Origin: DASZKW01 sp035552775 | Lineage (GTDB): Bacteria; Actinomycetota; Acidimicrobiia; Acidimicrobiales; Palsa-688 | Direction: 5' to 3' | Assembly (NCBI GenBank): GCA_035552775.1 | Contig: DASZKW010000104.1 | Location: 1 to 64,000 of the forward strand | Length of the DNA stretch: 64,000 nt | Shown here: positions 51,727 to 59,630 of the stretch, in pieces | How the letters are laid out: every line of letters starts with the position of its first letter | Numbering within the stretch: position 1 is the first letter of the stretch | Notes under the pieces: generated by a model | What the model was told of the DNA's origin: nothing | Seen by the model: only the letters and a program-made list of their open reading frames with translations | Database searches by the model: none | Program-made: the position numbers and the translations under genes

Positions 51727-53781
51727 TTGGAGAAAGGGGGGGCCGGGGGCCGCGGCCGGCCGGTGTTCCCCTCGCCCGGCGCGCGGGTCGTTCGTGTCCT
51801 GCCCGACGTGGCCGCCATCGACAAGGAGTTCGACTACCTGGTCCCCGACATATGGGCTCAACACGTCCGCGTCGGAACCCTCGTCCGCGTCGACTTGCAC
51901 GGCAGGAGGGTGGGGGGCTGGGTGGTCGCCGACGGGGTCGAACCGCCACAGGGGGTCGCCCTACGGCACGTGGCCAAGGTGACCGGGTGGGGTCCTTCGC
52001 CCGACATCATCGACCTGGCCGGGTGGGCGGCGTGGCGCTGGGCGGGCCGTCGGGCCTCGCTGATGCGGACCGCATCGGCTGAGGTAGCGGTGCGGGGCCT
52101 GCCTCCGAGCACCGCCGGCGGGGAGGTGGCGGGGGTGGTCGCCGGCGGGGAGGTGGCGGACCTGGCCTTCGAGGTCCTGGCCGGCGCTGCGGGCGGCTCC
52201 GGCTCGGGCGGCGGACGGCCCGAAGACTTGGGACTCGGGCGCGGCGGCGGGTCGGCGTCGGGGGGCGGACGCGGCGCCGGGGTGCTGCGCCTCCCGCCGG
52301 CGATCGACCCGACGCCGGCCATCCTCGCCGCGGCCACGTTGGGGCCGGCTTTGGTGGTGGTGCCCTCGGCCTCCCGGGCGGCCAACCTTGCTGCCCGGCT
52401 GGGTGCGGTCGGCCTCCAGGTGGCCCTGGTGCCGGGGAACTGGGCCCAGGCACGCGCCGGCGCCCAAGTGGTTGTCGGCACCCGCGGAGCGGCGTGGGCA
52501 CCATGCCCCGGCATGGCCGCCGTGGTGGTCGTGGACGGCCACGACGAGGGCCTGGTCCAGGAGCCCGCGCCGACGTGGGACGCAGTAGCGGTGGCGGCCG
52601 AACGGGCGAGGCGCGCCGGGGCCCCATGCGTGGTGGTCTCCGCGTGCCCAACGCTGGACCTGCTGGCCCACCGCCCCCTGTTCCGTCCCAGCCGGGACCT
52701 GGAGCGGCGGGGTTGGGCACCGCTCGAGGTGATCGACCGTCGGGGCGATGACCCTCGCCTCGGTTTGTGGTCCGAGCGCCTGGTGGAAACGGTCCGCCAC
52801 GGTGGTCGTGTGGCGTGCGTCCTGAACCGGCGGGGAAGGGGACGGCTCCTGGCGTGCCGGGCGTGTGGGGGGCTGGGCCGCTGCGAAGCGTGCGGGGCCG
52901 CCGTGGCCGAGGTGGCGGATGAGGTGGTCGCCGGCGTGTCCCGAGCAGGCCGAGCTGGCGGGGCAGTTGGGGGCGGCGGCGAGGGAGCGGGGGGCGGTGG
53001 CGAGCGCCCGGGCCGAGGCGCCCGGGGGCTGGTCTGTCCGAGGTGTGGCGTGGAGCGGCCGAGGGTGTGCGCGGCGTGCGGTTCGACAGCGTTGCGGTTG
53101 CTGCGCATCGGGGTGAGCAGGGCCCGCGAGGAGTTGGAGGCGCTCGCCGGCCGCCCGGTCGAGGAGGTGAGCGGGCGGCCGGGCCGGCACTTAGATGTCG
53201 GGCGCGCAGACGTCGGGCGCGCAGACGTCGTCATCGGTACCGAGGCGGTGCTTCACCGGGGCGGTCTTCTCGACGCGGTCGTCTTCGTCGACTTCGACCA
53301 GGAGCTGCTGGCGCCCCGCTTCCGGGCCGGAGAGGAGGCGCTGGCCATGATGGCGAGCGCCTCTCGCCTGGTCGGAGGGCGCCGGCGCGACGGCCGGGTG
53401 CTGGTGCAGACCCGCCTGCCGGACCACCCGGCCATCGCCGCCGCGCTGCACGCCGATGCTGCTTTGTTCACCGACGCCGAGGCGGACATCCGGGCCCGCC
53501 TACGCCTCCCTCCGTACGCGGCGCTCGCGGCGGTGTCGGGGCCGGCGGCCGGTGAGTTCGTGTCCCGGCTGGCGCCGCCGGCGGCTGGCGGCGTGGGGGA
53601 CGCCGGCGCCCTGGACGGCGGGGCGAGCGGCGGGGTCGGTGCCGGAATCGAGGTGCTCGGACCCGACCGGGACCGCTGGCTCGTGAAGGCTCCTGATGCC
53701 GCGGCTCTGGCCGACGCCCTGGCCGGCGTGGACCGGCCGGCGGGACGGCTGCGGGTCGAAGTCGACCCCCGCCGGGTGTGA
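51727..53781 (+). CDS. priA: Actinobacterial-type PriA (primosomal protein N' without helicase motifs)
   Basis: About 684 residues from TTG 51727 (GTG 51763 is an alternative). N-terminal 3'BD domain VVRVLPDVAAIDKEFDYLVPD and the zinc region CRACGGLGRCEACGA ... CPRCGVERPRVCAACG are recognisable, as is LLDAVVFVDFDQELLAPRFRAGEEA. The P-loop GSGKT is absent (LPPAIDPTPAILAAATLG at its place) and DEAH is replaced by DGHD, so it cannot be an ATPase helicase, as in other actinobacterial PriA. Several Gly-rich inserts and a 15-base repeat at about 53192-53228 (VGRAD units) are inserted in frame. Likely role: replication restart scaffold. Confidence 0.88.
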   Translation: MEKGGAGGRGRPVFPSPGARVVRVLPDVAAIDKEFDYLVPDIWAQHVRVGTLVRVDLHGRRVGGWVVADGVEPPQGVALRHVAKVTGWGPSPDIIDLAGWAAWRWAGRRASLMRTASAEVAVRGLPPSTAGGEVAGVVAGGEVADLAFEVLAGAAGGSGSGGGRPEDLGLGRGGGSASGGGRGAGVLRLPPAIDPTPAILAAATLGPALVVVPSASRAANLAARLGAVGLQVALVPGNWAQARAGAQVVVGTRGAAWAPCPGMAAVVVVDGHDEGLVQEPAPTWDAVAVAAERARRAGAPCVVVSACPTLDLLAHRPLFRPSRDLERRGWAPLEVIDRRGDDPRLGLWSERLVETVRHGGRVACVLNRRGRGRLLACRACGGLGRCEACGAAVAEVADEVVAGVSRAGRAGGAVGGGGEGAGGGGERPGRGARGLVCPRCGVERPRVCAACGSTALRLLRIGVSRAREELEALAGRPVEEVSGRPGRHLDVGRADVGRADVVIGTEAVLHRGGLLDAVVFVDFDQELLAPRFRAGEEALAMMASASRLVGGRRRDGRVLVQTRLPDHPAIAAALHADAALFTDAEADIRARLRLPPYAALAAVSGPAAGEFVSRLAPPAAGGVGDAGALDGGASGGVGAGIEVLGPDRDRWLVKAPDAAALADALAGVDRPAGRLRVEVDPRRV

Positions 53782-53810
53782 GGGGCCGACGGGGTCTGAC
53801 CGACTGCTCT

Positions 53811-53911
53811 GTGAACCGTTGCGCGCGGCGATGATGGCGCCGTGAACCTCCGGGCCTGCCTGGCGCGCGCAACGGTTCACAACTCAGCGTCGGGCGCGCG
53901 AAACGGTTCAC
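53811..53911 (+). repeat. Three copies of a GTGAACCGTTGCGCGCG element
   Basis: Positions 53811-53827 and 53864-53880 are a perfect 17-base inverted pair with a 36-base loop; 53895-53911 is a third copy in the same direction as the second with one mismatch. The pair can form a hairpin but lacks a T-run. Located 30 bases after the priA stop. Confidence 0.85.
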
Positions 53912-53969
53912 GCCAATAGCTCTACACCCGGAGGGGTTAGTCGCACCCCAAGGTCCTGGATGACTTACG

Positions 53970-53978
53970 TGCTATCAT
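53970..53978 (+). promoter_or_regulatory. Candidate extended -10 promoter of the toxin gene
   Basis: TGCTATCAT (TGn-TATCAT) is an extended -10 type. No clear -35. A hairpin CCGGCACT/AGTGCCGG (53994-54016) lies in the predicted 5' leader, and the gene start follows about 130 bases further on. Confidence 0.4.
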
Positions 53979-53993
53979 GTGACAGAGACAGAA

Positions 53994-54016
53994 CCGGCAC
54001 TGCTGCTTAGTGCCGG
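53994..54016 (+). promoter_or_regulatory. Perfect hairpin in the toxin-gene leader
   Basis: CCGGCACT (53994-54001) pairs with AGTGCCGG (54009-54016), loop GCTGCTT, no T-run. May be a leader structure or a binding site; no more can be said. Confidence 0.4.
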
Positions 54017-54144
54017 CTTGTCCCGGGGAGGGAACAACGACGGTGAGGCAGTATTCCGGTGCATGTTAGGCAGCAGCGGTGCTGGCGGCGCCGCCGGACG
54101 GAGGCGGAAGGCGATGGCGGCCAGACTGCGAGGTCGGGCGGGTT

Positions 54145-55443
54145 GTGACGGGTGTCGACGGATACGACTGGGGTGTGTTCGGTGCGAACCCGGTGCCGGG
54201 TGACCCTGACGCGGTGCGCGCCATCGCTGTCAGTCTGCGGGACCTGGCCGATGAGGTGGCCCAGCAGAACGCCCTGGTGCGTTCGGTGGCCTCTGACTCC
54301 GAGTCGATCTGGGTGGGCCCCGCGGCGGCTCGGTTCAGGCCCCACGTGGCCAAGCTGCCCGGTGAGTTGTCCAAGCTGACCTCGTCGTACCATGACGCGG
54401 CCGGCGCCCTGGACGGCTACTGGCCTCGTTTGGGCGACGCCCAGGCGCGGGCGGTGCAGGCGCTGGCCAAGGCGAAGCCGGCGCAGGGCGCGGTCGCCGC
54501 CGCCCAGGGCCAGGTGGAGCAGGCATCGGCGGGGGCGGACTCGGCGGCGGCGGCCTACAACTCCGCGGCGCTGGCGGCGGCGTTCACGCCGGCGCCGACA
54601 CCGGAGGCTGCGGCGGCCGCCCAGTCCAACGTCGAGGGCCTCCAGGCCGGCTGCCAGGGCGCCCGGACCCAGGTGGCGGCGGCCCAGGCCAACCTGGCGG
54701 CGGCGAACGCGGACATGGCCGCCGCCACCCACATGAAAGACACCGCCGTCACCGACGCCCACGTGGCGTCGGCGGCGGTGGCCGGCGCCCTCCATGCGGC
54801 GAGCGCGGCGGGCATCCAGAACCCTCATCACAGCTGGCTGAGCGGGGTGTTCGACGACATCGGCGACGTGGCGTCGGGGGCGTGGGACTGGAGCGAGCAC
54901 CACATGGGGCGCTGGGCCGGCGACGCCGGCCGTGATATCGCCGGGGCCGGGGAGTGGGCGTGGCACGCGGTGGACAATCCCGACGCCCTCAAGGCCGCGG
55001 CCGACGCCGGGGGCATGGCGCTCGGGTTGGTTGCGATCGCGGCCGGCGCCGGCGGAGAGGTCGGCGGCGGCCTCCTCGACGCCACCGGCGTCGGGGCGGT
55101 GATCGGGGTGCCGGTCAACGTGGCCAGCGCCGCGCTTATCACCGCCGGCGCCGGGATGACCGCCGTGTCCGCCACCGACATGGGCCACAACCTCACCCAC
55201 ATGGCCGAAGACGCCAACAACGCCGGAAGCTCTAAAGGTGGCACCGATCGCGGTCCAACCGTCGATGAAGTACTCAAGGGCAAGAAGGGTTCCATTACAA
55301 GGGCACCATTGCCCAAGGGGTCCCCGAGTTGGAGTGAGGTTCGGGACCTCCCGCTGTCGGAGATTGAACAGCGTGCTCGGGCCAATGATTCCGTTTACAA
55401 GACGATCCTCAAGCTTCTCACCGATACTAGGTTTGATAAATGA
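54145..55443 (+). CDS. WXG-type secreted polymorphic toxin candidate
   Basis: 432 residues from GTG 54145; a longer frame starts at 54079 but its N-terminus is unconserved. N-terminal part is WXG100-like: two helices around DSESIWVGPAAARF (Trp56-Val57-Gly58). An Ala-rich coiled-coil (residues about 105-225) and a Gly/Ala hydrophobic stretch (GMALGLVAIAAGAGG...) follow. The last about 65 residues change character: charged, AT-richer, ending PLPKGSPSWSEVRDLPLSEIEQRARA and TILKLLTDTRFDK, like toxin C-termini of polymorphic toxins. Coupled by ATGA to a candidate immunity gene. Secretion by a type VII-like system is inferred; no secretion genes are in the window. Confidence 0.7.
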   Translation: MTGVDGYDWGVFGANPVPGDPDAVRAIAVSLRDLADEVAQQNALVRSVASDSESIWVGPAAARFRPHVAKLPGELSKLTSSYHDAAGALDGYWPRLGDAQARAVQALAKAKPAQGAVAAAQGQVEQASAGADSAAAAYNSAALAAAFTPAPTPEAAAAAQSNVEGLQAGCQGARTQVAAAQANLAAANADMAAATHMKDTAVTDAHVASAAVAGALHAASAAGIQNPHHSWLSGVFDDIGDVASGAWDWSEHHMGRWAGDAGRDIAGAGEWAWHAVDNPDALKAAADAGGMALGLVAIAAGAGGEVGGGLLDATGVGAVIGVPVNVASAALITAGAGMTAVSATDMGHNLTHMAEDANNAGSSKGGTDRGPTVDEVLKGKKGSITRAPLPKGSPSWSEVRDLPLSEIEQRARANDSVYKTILKLLTDTRFDK

Positions 55444-55700
55444 GCCAAAATCACGGTACTGGGCATGACAATTTGGCAAAGCTATTACATTTCGCGCGAG
55501 AACTTGACTCTCGAAACCTTCATTACTCCTTCGCCTCATTTCGGAAAAATGCATTAATGATAATGGTATCGATTCCGGGAGAACGCTGGGAAATTGAATT
55601 TATGACGGATGGAAGTGTCGAGGTCGAACGGTTCCGTAGCAATGGCGATATCAAGGGCGAGGAAACTTTTGACGAACTATGGATGTTAACTGCTGATTGA
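55440..55700 (+). CDS. Candidate immunity protein
   Basis: 86 residues, clearly AT-richer than its surroundings. It overlaps the toxin gene by four bases. The sequence NLAKLLHFARELDSRNLHYSFASFRKNALMIMVSIPGERWEIEFMTDGSVEVERFRSNGDIKGEETFDELW has the alpha plus beta-sheet pattern and the GERWEIEF/GSVEVERF motif of small proteins found next to polymorphic toxins. Immunity is inferred from position, size and composition. Confidence 0.68.
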   Translation: MSQNHGTGHDNLAKLLHFARELDSRNLHYSFASFRKNALMIMVSIPGERWEIEFMTDGSVEVERFRSNGDIKGEETFDELWMLTAD

Positions 55701-55711
55701 TTGTGTCGGGC

Positions 55712-56233
55712 TTATGCCCACTCCCGCCGGCGCAGCTCGTAGATGGCAATAGCGGTGGCGGTCGCTACGTTGAGCGAACCGACTCTGCCGAGCTGGGGGA
55801 GAAATGCCACCGTGTCGCACGCGGCCAGGGTTGCCGCCGCCACCCCGTGGTCCTCGTGACCGACGACCAGGCAGATGTCGGGCCCGGCGCTGAGTTGGTG
55901 GAGGGGAACGGCGGCGTCGGCCAGTTCCAGGGCCACGACGGTGAACCCGTCCTCGCGCGCCGCGTCGGCGGCGTCGGCTCCGCGCTCGAATGCCGTCCAG
56001 GACAGGTAGCGCTCCGTCCCCATGGCGGTGCGGCCCACCTTGTGGTGGGCGGGTGACGTGCTGTCGCCGGCCAGGTAGACGTGGTCCACCCGGTAGGCGG
56101 CGGCCGTGCGGGTTATAGCCCCCACGTTGAACGGTGATTGGATCCCGTCGAGGAGAAGGGCCAGGCGGCCAGTGGTGCGACGGTTCCACTCGCGGTGGAG
56201 ACGCTTGAGGTCGGTTGCGCCGAGCTGCTTCAC
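55712..56233 (-). CDS. SpoU/TrmH-family RNA 2'-O-methyltransferase
   Basis: 173 residues from GTG 56233. SAM-dependent 2'-O-ribose methylation of tRNA or rRNA by a knotted SPOUT domain. The three SpoU motifs are present: LLLDGIQSPFNVGAITRTAAAY, CLVVGHEDHGVA and LGRVGSLNVATATAIAIYEL. No separate RNA-binding extension, so it is the compact TrmL/TrmH-like form. Its GTG overlaps the stop of the upstream methyltransferase by four bases, so the two are coupled. The stop lies 12 bases after the convergent immunity gene. Confidence 0.9.
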   Translation of the reverse strand: MKQLGATDLKRLHREWNRRTTGRLALLLDGIQSPFNVGAITRTAAAYRVDHVYLAGDSTSPAHHKVGRTAMGTERYLSWTAFERGADAADAAREDGFTVVALELADAAVPLHQLSAGPDICLVVGHEDHGVAAATLAACDTVAFLPQLGRVGSLNVATATAIAIYELRRREWA

Positions 56234-56925
56234 GGCGTCGCCACGCCGGGATCCGGAAGCGGCCCCGGGCCGGGGTCGACTGCCGGACCCGTACCTGCAG
56301 CCGTGGGGCGGACTTCGAGGACGCGGTAGCCGGACTTCGACGCCGCCCGGCGCACGTGCCACCCGCCGGCCGACAGCCAGGTCGCCAGCGAGTCGGCGCC
56401 CAGATGGCGTTGCACGACCAGCCACGCCCGGCCGCCGGGGGCCAGGCGGGGAAGCCAGGTCCCCAGCAGATCGTGAAGGGCATCTTTGCCGACCCGAATC
56501 GGCGGGTTGGACCAGATCTCGGCGAAGCGAACGCCGGCGGGAACATCGGACTCGGTCACCGGGCGGATGTTCGCCAATGCCAGGCGCTCGGCGTTGTCCG
56601 CCACCAGGGCGAGGGCCCGGCGGTTGACGTCGAGCGCCCATACCACCGCCGCCGGCGCGGCCGAAGCCAGGGTCACCGCTATCGGTCCCCAGCCGCATCC
56701 GAGATCGAGTAGGTCCCCGCCCGCCGGGGGGGCCGGTGCCGCCTTGAGGAGGACCGAGGTCCCGGGATCGAGGCGCCCGGTCGAGAACACCCCACGGTCG
56801 CTGACCAGGCGCACCTTCCCGCCGGGAAGGGCCAGGTCGACCTCGACGGGCCGGGAGGGCACGGCCGGGTCGGTCTCGAAGTACTGCGCCGGAGACATCG
56901 CAGCAGCCGAGGGTACCGTGCTCAC
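56230..56925 (-). CDS. RsmC/RlmG-like SAM-dependent methyltransferase
   Basis: About 231 residues from GTG 56925 (ATG 56898 is an alternative). SAM site LLDLGCGWGPIAVTLASAAP; ALDVNRRALALVADNAERL; and the catalytic NPPI (FAEIWSNPPIRVGKDALHDLL) typical of N2-guanine rRNA methyltransferases of the RsmC/RlmG group. The N-terminal YFETDPAVPSRP and VFSTGRLDPGTSVLL also fit. The short 18-base gap to the divergent def gene implies overlapping promoters. Confidence 0.86.
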   Translation of the reverse strand: MSTVPSAAAMSPAQYFETDPAVPSRPVEVDLALPGGKVRLVSDRGVFSTGRLDPGTSVLLKAAPAPPAGGDLLDLGCGWGPIAVTLASAAPAAVVWALDVNRRALALVADNAERLALANIRPVTESDVPAGVRFAEIWSNPPIRVGKDALHDLLGTWLPRLAPGGRAWLVVQRHLGADSLATWLSAGGWHVRRAASKSGYRVLEVRPTAAGTGPAVDPGPGPLPDPGVATP

Positions 56926-56931
56926 GCCCTG

Positions 56932-56937
56932 TATCCT
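56932..56937 (+). promoter_or_regulatory. Candidate -10 box of def (leaderless start)
   Basis: TATCCT is six bases before ATG 56944. No Shine-Dalgarno. The box lies in the 18 bases between the divergent starts of def and the methyltransferase gene. Confidence 0.5.
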
Positions 56938-56943
56938 TTGAGC

Positions 56944-57462
56944 ATGGCGCAGTACCAGATCCGAATGTTCGGCGACCCGGTGCTCAAGCAGCGGGCGACT
57001 GAGGTGAGCGACGTCGACGGGGCCCTGGTGCAGCTGGCCAGCGACATGGTGGACACTCTCAACGAGGCCCGCGGCCTCGGTCTGGCCGCCCCTCAGGTGG
57101 GGGTGGGCAAGCGCCTGTTCGTCTACCAGATGCGTGAGGACGACAGTGAGCCCCGCGCCATCGTCAACCCGGTCCTCTCCGAGGCGCGGGGGGAATGGGA
57201 GTACGAGGAGGGATGCCTGTCCATCCCCGGGCTCTATTTCCCCATCGTTCGCCCCAAGGAGATCCATCTCACGGGCTACGACCTGGACGGCCACGAGGTC
57301 TCAATCGAGGCCGATGAGATCCTCAGCCGCTGCTTCCAGCACGAGTTGGATCACCTGGACGGGCGGCTGCTCGTCGACATGCTCGACAAACCGCAGCGCA
57401 AGACCGCGATGAAAGAGTTGCGCCGGCGCGCCGATCTCGCCGGCTCCGCCCCGGTCGGCTAG
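56944..57462 (+). CDS. def: Peptide deformylase
   Basis: 172 residues. Removes N-formyl from nascent proteins; Fe or Zn enzyme. The three motifs are visible: GLGLAAPQVGVG, YEEGCLSIPGLYFPI and CFQHELDHLDGRLLVDML with HExxH. ATG 56944 is favoured by the -10 spacing; TTG 56938 would add two residues. Followed by fmt, its functional partner. Confidence 0.97.
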   Translation: MAQYQIRMFGDPVLKQRATEVSDVDGALVQLASDMVDTLNEARGLGLAAPQVGVGKRLFVYQMREDDSEPRAIVNPVLSEARGEWEYEEGCLSIPGLYFPIVRPKEIHLTGYDLDGHEVSIEADEILSRCFQHELDHLDGRLLVDMLDKPQRKTAMKELRRRADLAGSAPVG

Positions 57463-57532
57463 TCCCATCGCTGGCCCCGACCCTGCGCCCCTAGCCGAGG
57501 CGCCCGCCGGACGACCGGGGCGCCTGGCATTT

Positions 57533-58378
57533 TTGGGGACGCCTGACGTCGCCGCAGCGACCCTGGGAGGCCTTGCCCGCGCCGGCTTCGAGGTGGCCTG
57601 CGTGGTGACCCGCGGCGACAAGCGCCGGGGCAGGGCGACGACGCCCGAGCCGAGCCCGGTCAAGGCGGTAGCGACCGATCTGGGCCTTCCCGTCACCGAG
57701 CGGGTCGGCGACGTGATAGGCGCCGGGGTGGACCTCGGCGTCGTGGTCGCCTACGGCCAGGTCATCCGCCGACCCGTGCTCGAAGCGGTCCCGATGGTCA
57801 ACGTCCACTTCTCCCTGCTCCCGCGATGGCGGGGCGCGGCGCCGGTGGAGAGGGCCGTCCTGGCCGGTGACACCGAGACGGGGGTCTGCCTGATGGCCGT
57901 GGAGGAGGGACTGGACACCGGTGGGGTGTACCGGAAGGTCGCCACGCCGATCGGTCCCGACGAGACGGTCGCCGGCCTGCGACAGCGTCTCGGAGAGCTG
58001 GGTACGTCGATCCTGGTGGACGCCCTCACTGTCGGGCTCGGGACCCCCGAGCCCCAGCGGGGCGAGGCGATCTACGCGGCCAAGGTCACCCCCGACGAGC
58101 TCCGGGTCGACTGGGCGCAGCCGGCCTCCCAGATAGGGCGTGTGGTGCGCGTCGGGCGGGCGTGGACGACGTGGCGGGGAAAAAGGCTCCTCCTCCTCGA
58201 CGGGCGCCCCGCGCCCGACCCGGGCGTGGTTCCGGGCGCACTCGACGGCGCCGTGGTGGGGACAGGTCAAGGAGGATTCGCCCTCGTCACCGTCCAGCCC
58301 GAGGGGCGCCACGCCCTCGCCGCCGGCGATTGGCTGCGCGGCGCCCGCCCGCGCCCGGGCGAGATCCTGGGATCATGA
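57533..58378 (+). CDS. fmt: Methionyl-tRNA formyltransferase
   Basis: 281 residues from TTG 57533, short at the N-terminus. Formylates initiator methionyl-tRNA. VNVHFSLLPRWRGAAPVERAVLAGDTETGVCLMAVEEGLDTGGVY contains the formyl-THF site and catalytic Asn/His region, and a C-terminal OB-like domain begins at about residue 190 (YAAKVTPDELRVDW). The conserved first strand normally reads RLAFFGTP; upstream of TTG 57533 the frame does encode GRLAFLGTP with no ATG/GTG before it (the frame is open back to def). The real start may be CTG 57524 or another rare codon. Confidence 0.92.
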   Translation: MGTPDVAAATLGGLARAGFEVACVVTRGDKRRGRATTPEPSPVKAVATDLGLPVTERVGDVIGAGVDLGVVVAYGQVIRRPVLEAVPMVNVHFSLLPRWRGAAPVERAVLAGDTETGVCLMAVEEGLDTGGVYRKVATPIGPDETVAGLRQRLGELGTSILVDALTVGLGTPEPQRGEAIYAAKVTPDELRVDWAQPASQIGRVVRVGRAWTTWRGKRLLLLDGRPAPDPGVVPGALDGAVVGTGQGGFALVTVQPEGRHALAAGDWLRGARPRPGEILGS

Positions 58379-59598
58379 GCCCGACTGCGAGCGCTCGCCG
58401 GGTGGCCATCGACGCACTCGTAGACGTGGACGCCGGCGCCCGCGCCAACGAGGTATTGGCCGCCCGCTTGGCTGCCAGTGGGCTCGACGGCAGGGACCGC
58501 GCCTTCGTGACCGAGCTGGTGTACGGCACCGTGCGAATGCGCCGGGCGTGCGACTGGCTGGTGAGCCGTCACGTCCGCGTGGGCGGCCCGCCCGCTCGGG
58601 CTGGGTCGTCCGCTCAGGGGGCCGCTCGGGCTGGGTCGTCCGCTAAGGGGGCCGCTCGGGCCCTGGACCCGCCCGTGCGCGCCGCCCTGCGTGTCGGTGC
58701 CTACCAGTTGGCCTTCCTCCACACGCCGGCGCACGCCGCGGTGTCAGCCACCGTCGCCGAGGTCGACGGCCCCGGCCGCCGGTTGGTCAACGCCGTGCTG
58801 CGCCGGGTAGCCGAGGGGCTGGCCGCCGGTCCGCTCCGCTGGCCGGACCTGGCCACCGAGCTGAGCTACCCCGATTGGATAGTCGAGCTCTTCTGCGCCG
58901 ACCTGGGGGCCGCCGACGGGCGCGCCGCGCTGGTCCAGATGGACCAGGCGGCCTCGGCGACGGTGCGAGCGGACGGCTACATCCAGGACCGGGCCAGCCA
59001 GCTCGTCGCCGCTCACGTCGGTGCCCGGGCGGGGGAGCGGGTGCTCGACCTGTGCGCCGCACCCGGAGGCAAGGCGACGGCACTGGCGTCCTCCGGAGCC
59101 ATGGTCGTCGCCGTGGACATCGATGCGGCGCGTGCGACCAGATTGGCGGCCAACGCCGCGGGTCTCGGTCTGGGCGGGGTCTCGGTGGTCGTGGCCGACG
59201 GTGAGCACCCGCCGCTGGCACCAGCGAGCTTTGATCGGGTACTCGTCGACGCGCCGTGTTCTGGGCTCGGGGTGCTGCGCCGGCGACCGGACGCCCGATG
59301 GCGGGTACGGCCCGACGATCTTCCTCGCCTGGCCGCCCTGCAGCGCCGGCTGCTCAATTCGGCCGCGGGGCTGCTGCGTCCCGGGGGGGTCCTCGTGTAC
59401 TGCGTATGCACCATGACCCGGGTGGAGACCGCGGGCATTGATCGCTGGCTGGCGCGGGCCCACTGCAACCTGGTGGCGCTGCCTCCGCCGAAGGCGCCGT
59501 GGCGCCCGGCCGGGCGCGGGGCCATCCTTTTCCCCCACACAGAGGGCACCGACGGGATGTTCATGCTCACCCTGCATGCGACGGGACAAAGCCGCTGA
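58375..59598 (+). CDS. rsmB: 16S rRNA (cytosine-967-C5)-methyltransferase
   Basis: 407 residues from ATG 58375 (overlaps fmt stop, ATGA). N-terminal NusB-like RNA-binding domain (ARRVAIDALVDVDAGARANEVLAARL, DRAFVTELVYGTVRMRRACDWLV) then a Rossmann domain with VLDLCAAPGGKATALAS, DIDAARATRL, LVDAPCSGLGVLRRRPDARWR and YCVCTMTRVET, where the two cysteines do catalysis. Three partial-to-complete copies of the 30-bp GC-rich repeat, in reverse orientation relative to pyrB, encode GSSAQGAARA-type residues between the two NusB-domain halves. Confidence 0.94.
   Translation: MSPTASARRVAIDALVDVDAGARANEVLAARLAASGLDGRDRAFVTELVYGTVRMRRACDWLVSRHVRVGGPPARAGSSAQGAARAGSSAKGAARALDPPVRAALRVGAYQLAFLHTPAHAAVSATVAEVDGPGRRLVNAVLRRVAEGLAAGPLRWPDLATELSYPDWIVELFCADLGAADGRAALVQMDQAASATVRADGYIQDRASQLVAAHVGARAGERVLDLCAAPGGKATALASSGAMVVAVDIDAARATRLAANAAGLGLGGVSVVVADGEHPPLAPASFDRVLVDAPCSGLGVLRRRPDARWRVRPDDLPRLAALQRRLLNSAAGLLRPGGVLVYCVCTMTRVETAGIDRWLARAHCNLVALPPPKAPWRPAGRGAILFPHTEGTDGMFMLTLHATGQSR
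58610..58665 (-). repeat. GPSGPLSG-type repeat, tandem pair in rsmB (opposite orientation)
   Basis: Two copies, 58610-58634 and 58640-58665, at a 30-base period with a partial third copy before them. Read on the minus strand they carry the same core CCCGAGCGGCCCCCT as in pyrB. In the rsmB frame they encode AQGAARAG and AKGAARAL. Confidence 0.85.
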
Positions 59599-59617
59599 GT
59601 CAGGGTGGTCCCGCCGG

Positions 59618-59623
59618 TAGATT
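59618..59623 (+). promoter_or_regulatory. Candidate -10 box of mog (leaderless start)
   Basis: TAGATT is seven bases before GTG 59631. No Shine-Dalgarno. Could start a transcript for mog and the rib genes. Confidence 0.4.
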
Positions 59624-59630
59624 GCCTGCG

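Larger units (their letters stand above)
53782..54144 (+). other. 363-base interval between priA and the toxin gene
   Basis: Holds a 17-mer repeat array (53811-53911), an extended -10 promoter and a hairpin (listed separately). No gene is recognised. Confidence 0.6.

Noticed and set aside
53811..53880. Inverted repeat after priA as an intrinsic terminator
   Set aside because: No U-run follows the right arm and the loop is 36 bases; the third copy does not fit a terminator.
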